In this document: one piece after another, positions 43,579-52,228 of the stretch
Numbering within the stretch: position 1 is the first letter of the stretch
Layout of the letters: every line of letters starts with the position of its first letter
From: Segatella copri
GTDB lineage: Bacteria; Bacteroidota; Bacteroidia; Bacteroidales; Bacteroidaceae
Direction: 5' to 3'
Length of the DNA: 64,000 nucleotides
Assembly: GCF_019127135.1 (NCBI RefSeq)
Contig: NZ_JAHOEA010000007.1
Span: forward strand, 1 to 64,000
Translations under genes and position numbers: made by a program
The notes under the pieces: generated by a model
Database searches by the model: none
Told to the model about the DNA's origin: nothing
The model's input: the letters and a program-made list of their open reading frames with translations, nothing else

Positions 43579-45288
43579 ATGAAAAAGATATTATATAGCG
43601 TAGCATTGGCGGCCTGCTGCATGGGAACCATGACAAGTTGCAGCGACTTCCTGGATGCTAGCAACAAGTCGAATGTAACTGCTAAACAGAGTTTTGCGAC
43701 AAAAGAGGGATTAAACAACCTCGTCAATGATGCCTATCAGCATCTGCAAAACGTTTATGCAGCTCCTCTGTTCACTAGCTGTTTCTCAGCAGGTACAGAC
43801 ATGTATGCCGATGCCCGTAACAAGATGAACGAGGCATTGAACACTTACGAGACCTTGACTCCAGAAAATTCGGATATCAAGAATCTCTATACTTACCTCT
43901 ATTCAGGTATACGTGCAGCCAACTCTGTGTCATATTATGCACAGACAGCCCAAGTTGATGAAAAGACGAAAAGTCAGCTGATAGGCGAAGCCCGTGTATT
44001 GGCAGCCTACGAGTATTATCTTCTGGTAAACAACTTCGGTGGTGTACCTATCATGAAGGACTTCCTCACCACAGCAGACACAGGATATCCGAAGTCTTCT
44101 CCTGAAGATGTATACGCCTATATCATCAGCGAGCTCGAAGATGTTATCAGTAAGAATGTGCTCCAAGCTTCTACAGCTACCAAGGGTGGCGGCAGAATCA
44201 GCCAGGAAACAGCCAAGGCTATCCTAGCCAAAACCTACCTTTCTGCAGCATGGGACCTCAACAAACAAGACTACTTCTCCAAGGCAGCAGCTCTTGCCGA
44301 TGAGGTGATTGCAGGCAGAAAACTGACTACCCCATTTGCCAAGCTCTGGAAGGCAGACGGATCGGGCGATGACAACGAAGAGTTCCTTTGGGATGTGGAA
44401 TATGATTTGGCTACAGCCAACAATACAACATCAGGTGGTACAGAATGGAGCGGTTACTACTGCAACTATCTGGGTGGAAACGAGGATAACATCAAGGCTA
44501 CAACCTCCAGCTATGTACCAACCCTCTATGCCTTGCATTGTTTCAAGAAGGGTGACCAGCGTTACGATGCTACCTTCATGAAGGAATTGCCAGATATAAA
44601 CAAGGGAAATGCTGCAGGTACCGGTTACTGGACCTGGTACAAGAATGGTGAGAGTCTGGTAGGTAAGCCAGTAACGCGATACTATTCTGCATGGTATGAA
44701 ACAGATGCCGACTTTGAAGCATGGAAGGCTATAGATCCTGCAAACAGAGCAAACACCTATCGCATTCCGATGGATTCACAGAGCAAGGAAGCACAGAATA
44801 TGGACGGCAGAGATATGGAATATTACGATAACCAGCAACTGGTATATGGTTCCAGTCCATGCAAAAAGTTTGACGACAGCAAGACTGCTAAGACAGAAAA
44901 GAACACCTGCTATCGCGACATCCATATCATCACTTTGCCAGAGATGTATCTCGTAGCAGCTGAGGCTTATCTGAAGGCTGGCGATAACCCTAAGGCATTG
45001 GCAAGACTCAACGAGGTTCACCAGCGCGCTGGCCTTCCTGCACTTACAGGAACTGTCACAATCGATGACATCCTTGATGAGAATGCATGCGAGAACTTCG
45101 GTAATGAGGCACGTTGGATGGATCTTCGCAGAACACAGACCCTGGTAACACGTTGCACCAAGTATAACCATGAGATGGGAGACAAGGCTGCCCAGTATAT
45201 CGGCAAGAAGCTTCTTCGCCCTATCCCACAGGCTGCAATTGATGCCAATGACCAGCTGACATTAGCCGACCAGAATCCTGGTTACTAA
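43579..45288 (+). CDS. susD: SusD/RagB-type nutrient-binding lipoprotein (second pair)
   Basis: A 569-residue surface lipoprotein with lipobox MTSCSDFLDASNKSN (Cys near 20). The helical SusD fold is indicated by AEAYLKAGDNPKALARLNEV and NFGNEARWMDLRRTQTLVTR close to the end. Normal family length. It partners the SusC just upstream. A terminator follows at 45346-45388. Confidence 0.94.
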   Translation: MKKILYSVALAACCMGTMTSCSDFLDASNKSNVTAKQSFATKEGLNNLVNDAYQHLQNVYAAPLFTSCFSAGTDMYADARNKMNEALNTYETLTPENSDIKNLYTYLYSGIRAANSVSYYAQTAQVDEKTKSQLIGEARVLAAYEYYLLVNNFGGVPIMKDFLTTADTGYPKSSPEDVYAYIISELEDVISKNVLQASTATKGGGRISQETAKAILAKTYLSAAWDLNKQDYFSKAAALADEVIAGRKLTTPFAKLWKADGSGDDNEEFLWDVEYDLATANNTTSGGTEWSGYYCNYLGGNEDNIKATTSSYVPTLYALHCFKKGDQRYDATFMKELPDINKGNAAGTGYWTWYKNGESLVGKPVTRYYSAWYETDADFEAWKAIDPANRANTYRIPMDSQSKEAQNMDGRDMEYYDNQQLVYGSSPCKKFDDSKTAKTEKNTCYRDIHIITLPEMYLVAAEAYLKAGDNPKALARLNEVHQRAGLPALTGTVTIDDILDENACENFGNEARWMDLRRTQTLVTRCTKYNHEMGDKAAQYIGKKLLRPIPQAAIDANDQLTLADQNPGY

Positions 45289-45345
45289 TCAAAGTCATTA
45301 TGTTGATAAGAAAACCTATCAGGACATACGTTAATCATTAGGTTT

Positions 45346-45388
45346 AAGACCGTATCCTTGGGAGATAATTCCCGGTGGATGCGGTCTT
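45346..45388 (+). terminator. Terminator after the second susD
   Basis: AAGACCGTATCC and GGATGCGGTCTT around a 19-base loop, then TCTTTTTT. It splits the transporter genes from GH28/GH43. Confidence 0.8.
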
Positions 45389-45418
45389 TCTTTTTTATTC
45401 TATCGGCAAGGTATACGT

Positions 45419-45480
45419 AATCGTTTTCGTACTTTTTCATTCACTATCTGCATGTGATAAGCAAAAATGTCGTAACTTTG
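45419..45480 (+). promoter_or_regulatory. Promoter region of GH28-2: candidate operator and -7 box
   Basis: AATCGTTTTCGT (45419-45430) is a weaker match to the AAACGTTTnCGT sites upstream of CE8 and the first susC. TAACTTTG (45473-45480) is the -7 box, about 42 bases before the ATG. There is no -33 box. Confidence 0.4.
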
Positions 45481-45521
45481 CACAAAATCTTATAGAATAA
45501 AATAAATAAACCTAAGAAGAA

Positions 45522-47552
45522 ATGAAGAAATCAATCATTAAGACAGTCGTGCTTGCTGCGCTCATGGCTCTGCCAATGTTCACTAAAGCACAAACTTTCG
45601 CAGGTATCACAGCCGAGCAGATGGCCCAGAACACTCCAGAAGGATGGACTGCCGTTTCTCTGCCACAGTTGCCAACCATCACATCAGCCAACACCTTCAA
45701 CATCAAGGACTATGGTGCTTCAACTACGGCAGAAGACAACACCAAGGCTATCCAGAAAGCACTTGATGCTGTGCCTTCTACCGGTGGTATGGTCGTGATT
45801 CCTGCCGGTACATGGATGTTTGGTAGTACCGACCAGATGACAAGCACTACCGAGGTACTCAGCATCAAGTCAAAGACTGTGCTCCACCTTTGCGCAGGAG
45901 CGACTCTGAAACTCGTTGAATATGGTAAGGCACCTAACAACAAAACGCTCTTTATCGGTTGCAAGAACAAGAACCAGAGCGACATTGTCATAGAGGGTGA
46001 AGGTGAAACTTCCATCATCGACGGACAGGGAACACGCTGGTGGAAGGCTCGCGACAACAAGGAGACATTCAATCCGGGAGCGATGATCAGATTCGAGAAA
46101 GGCAGCCGATTCCTGATTCGCAATCTCAAGGTGCAGAATAGTCCTGGTGTTAATATCACCTTGAGTAACAGCAATGGTGCGAACAATGGTACTGTTCATG
46201 ACGTAATCATCTATAACCCTTCTTCTGAAACCAAGACAGAACAGCCTTCTCATAATACAGACGGTATTTCTATCTGGGGTCACCACATGAACATCTATAA
46301 CTGCAACATCAGTACAGGTGATGATAACGTAGTTTGCGATGACAATGCACAGTATATCCATGTTTGGAACTGCGACTTTGGTACAGGACATGGTGCTTCA
46401 ATCGGTAGTTTCACCAAAAACATCAAGCATGTATGGTTCGACAACATCACCATGAATGGTACAACTGCCGGTATCCGCATGAAGACGGGTATCAACAGTG
46501 GCGGTACGCTGCGTGGCGGTGGCGAGGAGGACTGGAAGTTCACCAACTTCACCATGACCAAGGTGAAGAACCCATTCTCTATCGATTGCTACTACGACAA
46601 GAACTACAACAGCGATCCTGCCGTAGACAAGGCAAATGCCAGAGCTCTTGATAGTACTACCCCAACCTACAACGGCATTCTGCTTCAGAACGTGAAGACA
46701 ACAGATGTTTGCGATGGTAACGCTATCTTCCTGATTGGCCGCCCTGAGAGCCACATCAAGAACGTGACTCTCGACAACGTGCAGATTTCAGCCAAGAAGG
46801 GCATCGATATCCGCTTCGTAGATAATCTCGTATTCAAGAACAACTCTAAGATTACATGCCAGTCTGGCAAACTCTGGATCCGCCAATACGATTCTACAGT
46901 AGACGACCAGTGTGATGCTACAGGGGCAGGTACAAATCCAAATCCCACTCCCAATCCAGGTGAGACAACAGAAGTAAGCTATATTCTGGATGCATCAACC
47001 AGCACTTCTTCAAGCACAGATCTATCTCCATGGACGTTCAATAACGGTTGCAGCATAGAGAGCAGCAAAGGTTACGCTACAGCTAAAAACAATACCATCA
47101 AGTATAGCAAGGGCATACAGTTTACCATCAACCTGCCTGAGAATATTACCATTACATCGGCTACATTTGCAGGATATACCAATGAAGACAACAAGACCTG
47201 CTATCTCGGCGAGCTGAACGGAACAACCTTTGCCAGCGACAAATACGTATTCCCTAGCCGTTTAACCCAAACGGATACGAGCACAAAGTTTGATATTACA
47301 CTTGACACTCCTGCTACTGGCGTTCTTACCTTCACACCACAAAATGCACAAGCCGCTTGGGTTATCACACTGAAAGGTGTAAAGGTAACAAGTTCAGGTA
47401 TCAACAATGTTGTTTTAACCGCCAAGGTAAACAATAACAACATTTACGACCTCAGCGGTCGCATGGTAAAGCTCAATGCAAAGGCAGAAGACCTGCAAGG
47501 TCTCAAAAAAGGTATCTATATCTACAACAACAAGAAATACGTAGCTAAATAA
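45522..47552 (+). CDS. Secreted GH28 polygalacturonase-type hydrolase with C-terminal module
   Basis: A 676-residue protein with signal peptide (cut near TKA-QT, residue 23). Residues about 60-460 are the GH28 beta-helix with all four motifs: HNTDGIS (about 244), GDDN (about 266), GTGHGASIGS (about 288) and GIRMKT (about 320), so the catalytic Asp set is intact. A Pro/Asn linker (GTNPNPTPNPGETTE, about 470-484) leads to a ~140-residue beta-rich module. The tail IYDLSGRMV...KKGIYIYNNKKYVAK resembles the other secreted proteins here. It probably hydrolyses galacturonan. The GH43 gene follows by 21 bp. Confidence 0.92.
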   Translation: MKKSIIKTVVLAALMALPMFTKAQTFAGITAEQMAQNTPEGWTAVSLPQLPTITSANTFNIKDYGASTTAEDNTKAIQKALDAVPSTGGMVVIPAGTWMFGSTDQMTSTTEVLSIKSKTVLHLCAGATLKLVEYGKAPNNKTLFIGCKNKNQSDIVIEGEGETSIIDGQGTRWWKARDNKETFNPGAMIRFEKGSRFLIRNLKVQNSPGVNITLSNSNGANNGTVHDVIIYNPSSETKTEQPSHNTDGISIWGHHMNIYNCNISTGDDNVVCDDNAQYIHVWNCDFGTGHGASIGSFTKNIKHVWFDNITMNGTTAGIRMKTGINSGGTLRGGGEEDWKFTNFTMTKVKNPFSIDCYYDKNYNSDPAVDKANARALDSTTPTYNGILLQNVKTTDVCDGNAIFLIGRPESHIKNVTLDNVQISAKKGIDIRFVDNLVFKNNSKITCQSGKLWIRQYDSTVDDQCDATGAGTNPNPTPNPGETTEVSYILDASTSTSSSTDLSPWTFNNGCSIESSKGYATAKNNTIKYSKGIQFTINLPENITITSATFAGYTNEDNKTCYLGELNGTTFASDKYVFPSRLTQTDTSTKFDITLDTPATGVLTFTPQNAQAAWVITLKGVKVTSSGINNVVLTAKVNNNNIYDLSGRMVKLNAKAEDLQGLKKGIYIYNNKKYVAK

Positions 47553-47573
47553 TTCATTTAAACATCGGTAACA

Positions 47574-49364
47574 ATGAAAATAAAATATCATTCACTCCTG
47601 TGCATTCTCGCCACCATCGCATTGAGTTCTCCGCTCTCTGCGCTGAGCGTGAATGCCCAGAAAGCGGTATCCAAGACATGGAATCCGAACCTGAAGAACG
47701 GAATGTACCGCAACCCGGTTATTGACGCCGACTACTCAGACCCTGACGTATGCCGTGTGGGCAATGACTACTATATGACTTCCTCTTCCTTCCAGTGTTT
47801 CCCTGGCTTGCAGATTCTGCACAGCACCGACCTGGTAAACTGGGAGATTATCGGTGCTGCCCTACTCGATGATTATCCGGTTTTGCCAGAATACCTGGGC
47901 ACCGAACTGGATTGGCGCAAGAAGGTTCAGCATGGTAACTACGTATGGGCACCATCTATCCGCTACCATGATGGATGGTTCTATATCTACTGCGGTGATC
48001 CAGACCAGGGGCTCTTCATGACCAAGACACAAGATCCACGCGGTCCTTGGGAGCCTATCACCTGGGTGATGAAGGGAAAAGGTCTTATCGACTGCTGCCC
48101 TCTCTGGGATGAAGACGGCAAGGCTTATCTTTCACATGGATGCGCCGGTTCCAGAGCCGGTATCAAGTCGGTGCTCTTCGTAGCTCCAATGTCACCAGAC
48201 GGCACCAAGGTTATCGGTCCTTCACGCATCGTATATGACGGTCATGAAGACCAACCTACCATCGAGGGTACCAAATTCTACAAGCGCAACGGATATTATT
48301 ATATCATGAGTCCTGCGGGCGGAGTGAAGTATGGCTGGCAGGTAGAACTGCGTTCCAAGAATCCATACGGTCCTTACGAGGAGTATGTGGGTATGGCACA
48401 GGGAAAGAACAAGAAGGTAAACGGCCCTCACCAGGGTGCATGGGTAGATACCCAGAACGGTGAAGACTGGTTCCTCCACTTCCAGGATAAGCACGCCTAT
48501 GGTCGTGTGGTTCATCTGCAACCAGCCAAATGGGTAAACGACTGGCTCGTCATCGGTGACGACAAGGATGGCGATGGCTGCGGTGACCCTGTTCAGCAAT
48601 GGAAGAAGCCAAACCTGCCATCAAGCGGTAACTTCCAGCCTAAGGAATCGGATGATTTCAACAGCGTAGATTTAGGTCTGCAATGGCAGTGGAACGGTCC
48701 TTACAGTCAGTACTGGTACTTCTGTGATGCCAAGAACTCCAAGTTACGTCTCTATGGTGTGCAGCAGGCTGAAGATGTAAAGAACCTGTATGATTTGCCA
48801 AACCTCCTGCTCCAGAAACTCCCTACCGAGAACTTTACTGCTACTGCCAAGGTGAAGTTCATACCTAACCGCACCGAGGCTTACAAGGAAAAAGATAAGG
48901 TATTGGGCGAAAGCGCCGGCATGATTATGCAAGGCATGGACTATGCGGCACTCAAGTTTGTTGATACCAAGGAAGAGGGTGTTGTATTGCAATATGTAAC
49001 CTGCGAGAAGGCTGAGAAGGGACAGGCTGAGAAGGTGGTAAAGCAAGTGGCCATCAAGACCAGCAAGCAGCCTCAACCTTACACCGTGAAGTATGCCGTA
49101 GATGATATTCCTTCTTCCCGCATCGCTACCCAGGATGTATGGCTCCGCGTGAAGGTTCATAGCGAAGGCATCGCCAACCAGATACAGGCTATCGCTGAAT
49201 GGAGCTACAGTCTGGATGGTAAGAAGTTTATTAAGATAGGCACCCCTTTCACTGTGCGTGAAGGCAAGTGGATAGGTGCAAAACTCGGTTTCTTCAACAC
49301 CCGCACAGCCAAGAAGAACGATGCAGCCTTCTTCGACGTAGACTGGATTCATTTCGAAAAATAA
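47574..49364 (+). CDS. Secreted GH43-family glycosidase
   Basis: A 596-residue protein with signal peptide (cut near VNA-QK, residue 29). Residues about 42-350 are the five-bladed GH43 domain: RNPVIDADYSDPDVCRVGND (with the catalytic-base Asp), YVWAPSIRYHDGWFYIYCGD and QPTIEGTKFYKRNGYYYIMS (general-acid Glu). Residues about 365-596 look like the beta-sandwich C-terminal module of xylosidase/arabinofuranosidase members. In a pectin locus the most likely substrate is arabinan or galactan side chains, but specificity cannot be assigned by eye. No sorting tail. Confidence 0.9.
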   Translation: MKIKYHSLLCILATIALSSPLSALSVNAQKAVSKTWNPNLKNGMYRNPVIDADYSDPDVCRVGNDYYMTSSSFQCFPGLQILHSTDLVNWEIIGAALLDDYPVLPEYLGTELDWRKKVQHGNYVWAPSIRYHDGWFYIYCGDPDQGLFMTKTQDPRGPWEPITWVMKGKGLIDCCPLWDEDGKAYLSHGCAGSRAGIKSVLFVAPMSPDGTKVIGPSRIVYDGHEDQPTIEGTKFYKRNGYYYIMSPAGGVKYGWQVELRSKNPYGPYEEYVGMAQGKNKKVNGPHQGAWVDTQNGEDWFLHFQDKHAYGRVVHLQPAKWVNDWLVIGDDKDGDGCGDPVQQWKKPNLPSSGNFQPKESDDFNSVDLGLQWQWNGPYSQYWYFCDAKNSKLRLYGVQQAEDVKNLYDLPNLLLQKLPTENFTATAKVKFIPNRTEAYKEKDKVLGESAGMIMQGMDYAALKFVDTKEEGVVLQYVTCEKAEKGQAEKVVKQVAIKTSKQPQPYTVKYAVDDIPSSRIATQDVWLRVKVHSEGIANQIQAIAEWSYSLDGKKFIKIGTPFTVREGKWIGAKLGFFNTRTAKKNDAAFFDVDWIHFEK

Positions 49365-49412
49365 CGCTTTCCAGCTAACGCGTTATTTCAGAGAATGTTT
49401 GGAAAACAAAAA

Positions 49413-49450
49413 AATCCCCCTCATTGCAAATCAATGCAGCGAGGGGGATT
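49413..49450. terminator. Bidirectional terminator between GH43 and GH57
   Basis: AATCCCCCTC and GAGGGGGATT pair, with an inner ATTGC/GCAAT-type extension. A-run on the left, T-rich on the right; it serves both convergent genes. Confidence 0.85.
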
Positions 49451-49473
49451 AATCTTTATGAGTAATCTAAAAT

Positions 49474-50904
49474 CTAATCTTTCTTTTCTTCTGTAGGCTC
49501 AGCCTTTGTTGTCTTCTTAGCTGGAGCCTTCTTGGCTGCAGGCTTTGCTGCGGTCTTCTTTGCAGGAGCCTTAGTAGCCTTTTCACCACGCAGTTTCTCA
49601 ACTTCCTTCTCTATCTTTTCTATCTTAGCCTGGAGACGGACAATCTCCTTGTCCTTCATCTCTATCTCTTCATCCTGATTCTTGATGGTGGTAAGCAAGC
49701 CCTCCAGCTGATCGTTATCAACATCAGCAGGATAGAGATCGTTCACACGGTTGATGAAGTCACCAAGAATGTTCATATAGTTGGTAAAAGCATCGAAAGG
49801 ACTTGAATAGATACCTCTGTCAAGACCCACATTGCTTGGCTTGGTAGTCATGAAGCGGAAGTTGTTGCTTGCCTGCAGGTAATCCCAGTCCTGATTAATA
49901 CGTGGATCGTTGGCGATACGTACACGGTCTGCCACACTGTAAAGCTTATTGAAAGCCTCACGCTGCATCGGGTTACCCAACCACGAACTTACATCACGCT
50001 CCTCGTCTACCCAACTCAAGGTATCGGGCACATTCACCTCACCGACCGACTTGATCTTCTTGCAGATTTCACTAGGTGTAGAGAAGGTGATGCCACGGTC
50101 TTTTGCACACTGAGGCAAAGCCTTCATAAACTCGAGGATATTGCTTGACAGAGGCTGGGCAACACCAAGAGCAGAAAGTTCCATGAAGATATTGATAACC
50201 TGCTCCTCCTCTGGGAAGGCAGCAATCTGGTTCATATAGTTGTCTGCAAAGAGAGGATAACCATCCCAATCGCTGTTACTGAAACGCAGAGAGATATCAT
50301 CGCTCAGGTTCACATCACGCAACAGAAGTTTCAATTTATGGTTCAATGCGCAATGGTAAACATAGTGAGGAGACTTCCAACCGAGCACGTGCTTAGCACC
50401 CTCGGTAAGCATACCGATGAATCCCATGTTGGCAACATCGTTACCGATATCATCGCTGTAGATGAGCGAAGAGTTACGCAATACGGTAGGTTTCTTTCCG
50501 AAATATTCCTCTATCTTGGTGCACTGGCGCATCACCTCGTCCTTGAAACTTGCCTCATTAACCAGAGAAGCAAGTCCGTGAGAGTAAGGCTCAGCCAGGA
50601 ACTCTACACAACCCGTATTGTTGAGCTGCTGCAGTTTCTCCAATACCTGAGGAGCATGAAGTTCCAACTGCTCCATACCCACTCCCGAAAGAGAGAAAGC
50701 AACCTTGAAATACTTGCCGTTCTTTTCAATCATCTCCTGAAGGGCATTCAAGGCAGGCATATAAGAGCGCTCAGCGATCTCGTTGATGCTACGGTCGTTC
50801 TCATAGTCATCATAATAGTAATGGTCGGTACCGATATCAAAGAAGCGGTAGCGTTTCAGATGGGTAATCTGATGTATCTCGAAATATAAACAAATTGTTT
50901 TCAT
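49474..50904 (-). CDS. GH57-family alpha-glucan hydrolase/transferase
   Basis: A 476-residue cytosolic protein. The opening ICLYFEIHQITHLKRYRFFD carries the first GH57 motif (HQ), and CVEFLAEPYSHGLASL contains the GH57 motif-3 region with a conserved Glu (about 118). After about residue 385 comes a coiled coil (DEEIEMKDKEIVRLQAKIEK) and a Lys/Ala/Pro-rich tail (KKTAAKPAAKKAPAKK), an unusual basic end for a glucan enzyme. It is the last gene of an operon with a GT4 glycosyltransferase and a GH133 debranching enzyme, the standard Bacteroidota glycogen set. Amylase versus transferase activity cannot be told. Confidence 0.88.
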   Translation of the reverse strand: MKTICLYFEIHQITHLKRYRFFDIGTDHYYYDDYENDRSINEIAERSYMPALNALQEMIEKNGKYFKVAFSLSGVGMEQLELHAPQVLEKLQQLNNTGCVEFLAEPYSHGLASLVNEASFKDEVMRQCTKIEEYFGKKPTVLRNSSLIYSDDIGNDVANMGFIGMLTEGAKHVLGWKSPHYVYHCALNHKLKLLLRDVNLSDDISLRFSNSDWDGYPLFADNYMNQIAAFPEEEQVINIFMELSALGVAQPLSSNILEFMKALPQCAKDRGITFSTPSEICKKIKSVGEVNVPDTLSWVDEERDVSSWLGNPMQREAFNKLYSVADRVRIANDPRINQDWDYLQASNNFRFMTTKPSNVGLDRGIYSSPFDAFTNYMNILGDFINRVNDLYPADVDNDQLEGLLTTIKNQDEEIEMKDKEIVRLQAKIEKIEKEVEKLRGEKATKAPAKKTAAKPAAKKAPAKKTTKAEPTEEKKD

Positions 50905-50932
50905 AATTATTAATTATTAATTTTTAATTATT
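50905..50932. repeat. Heptamer array AATTATT x4 upstream of GH57
   Basis: AATTATT, AATTATT, AATTTTT, AATTATT begin right at the base after the GH57 start codon (read on plus) and fill the gap to the GT4 gene. Confidence 0.65.
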
Positions 50933-50941
50933 AATTGCCCA

Positions 50942-52210
50942 CTACTTCCACCCTAAGGTTTTGAGGTACAGGTCTTTGATGCGGGCTCCCACTTTCTCCC
51001 AGGTAATCTGGTCAACCTCTTTCTTGCCTTCCTCTGAGAGATACTCGAAGAGACTCTCGTTGTGACAGATGCTGTAGATTGCATCGGCAAGGGCATGGAT
51101 ATCCCAGTAGTCTACCTTAATACAGTTGGAAAGGATTTCTCCACATCCACTCTGCTTGGAGATAATAGTTGGTGTGCCGCACTGCATAGCTTCCAAAGGT
51201 GAGATACCGAACGGCTCGCTCACAGATGGCATCACGTAGACATCACTGTCTTTCAGGCACTCATAAACCTGTTTGCCGCGCATAAAGCCAGGGAAGTGGA
51301 ATCGGTCGGCAATGCCTCTTTCTGCTGCGAGATAAATCATCTGATCCATCATATCGCCTGAACCTGCCATACAGAAACGCACATTGCGTGTACGATGCAA
51401 TACCATGTTGGCAGCCTCTACGAAATATTCAGGTCCTTTCTGCATGGTAAGACGTCCCAGGAAGGTTACTACCTTCTCCTTGCCCTTATGATTTGGGCGT
51501 GGAATATCCTGCCACTCCTGCTTTAATGGATATACGGCATTGTGCATGGCGAAACACTTGCGTGGATCCTGATGATACTGGTGAATTACCGTCTGACGGG
51601 TCAACTCGGATACACACATGATGCAGTCGGCATTATCCATGCCGTCCTTCTCTATAGCGTAAACGGTAGGGTTCACCTTTCCACGGCTACGGTCGAAATC
51701 GGTAGCATGAACGTGGATGCACAATGGCTTGCCGCTCACTCGCTTGGCATGAATACCAGCAGGGAATGTCAGCCAGTCGTGAGCATGGATAATATCAAAT
51801 TCCTCTGAACGGGCTACAACTCCGGCAATGATGCTATAGTTGTTAATCTCGTCATGAAGATTAGATGGATAACCACCGGCAAAGTCCATACAGCCGAGGT
51901 CATTTACATGCATATAATTAAAATCGGCATAGATGTGGTCACGGTAACGGAAATAATCATCCGGATTCATGATATTGCCTACCCGCTGCTGCACATAGTC
52001 GTGATTTACATCGCGCCAGGCAATAGGCACACTGTTCATTGCCACTATCCTGCAGGCACTGCGGTCCTCATCACCGAAAGGATGAGGCAGACACAATGTG
52101 ATATCAACATCGCCCTGGGCATGAAGTCCTTGGGAGATACCAAAGTTGGCAGTTGCCAAACCACCAAATACGTGAGGAGGATACTCCCATCCAAACATTA
52201 AAACTTTCAT
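50942..52210 (-). CDS. Glycosyltransferase (GT4/GT-B), glycogen-synthase-like
   Basis: A 422-residue GT-B enzyme. N-terminal VLMFGWEYPPHVFGGLATAN (3-22) is the donor-side loop typical of starch/glycogen-synthase-like proteins. The C-terminal half has KEKVVTFLGRLTMQKGPEYF, the PGFMRGKQVYECL segment, and MPSVSEPFGISPLEAMQCGT, the E-x7-E nucleotide-sugar motif. It is likely to extend alpha-glucan from a nucleotide glucose in the cytosol, given GH133 and GH57 partners. Start at MKVLMFG, 18 bp after GH133. Confidence 0.88.
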   Translation of the reverse strand: MKVLMFGWEYPPHVFGGLATANFGISQGLHAQGDVDITLCLPHPFGDEDRSACRIVAMNSVPIAWRDVNHDYVQQRVGNIMNPDDYFRYRDHIYADFNYMHVNDLGCMDFAGGYPSNLHDEINNYSIIAGVVARSEEFDIIHAHDWLTFPAGIHAKRVSGKPLCIHVHATDFDRSRGKVNPTVYAIEKDGMDNADCIMCVSELTRQTVIHQYHQDPRKCFAMHNAVYPLKQEWQDIPRPNHKGKEKVVTFLGRLTMQKGPEYFVEAANMVLHRTRNVRFCMAGSGDMMDQMIYLAAERGIADRFHFPGFMRGKQVYECLKDSDVYVMPSVSEPFGISPLEAMQCGTPTIISKQSGCGEILSNCIKVDYWDIHALADAIYSICHNESLFEYLSEEGKKEVDQITWEKVGARIKDLYLKTLGWK

Positions 52211-52228
52211 ATAGCAGTCCTCCTATTA

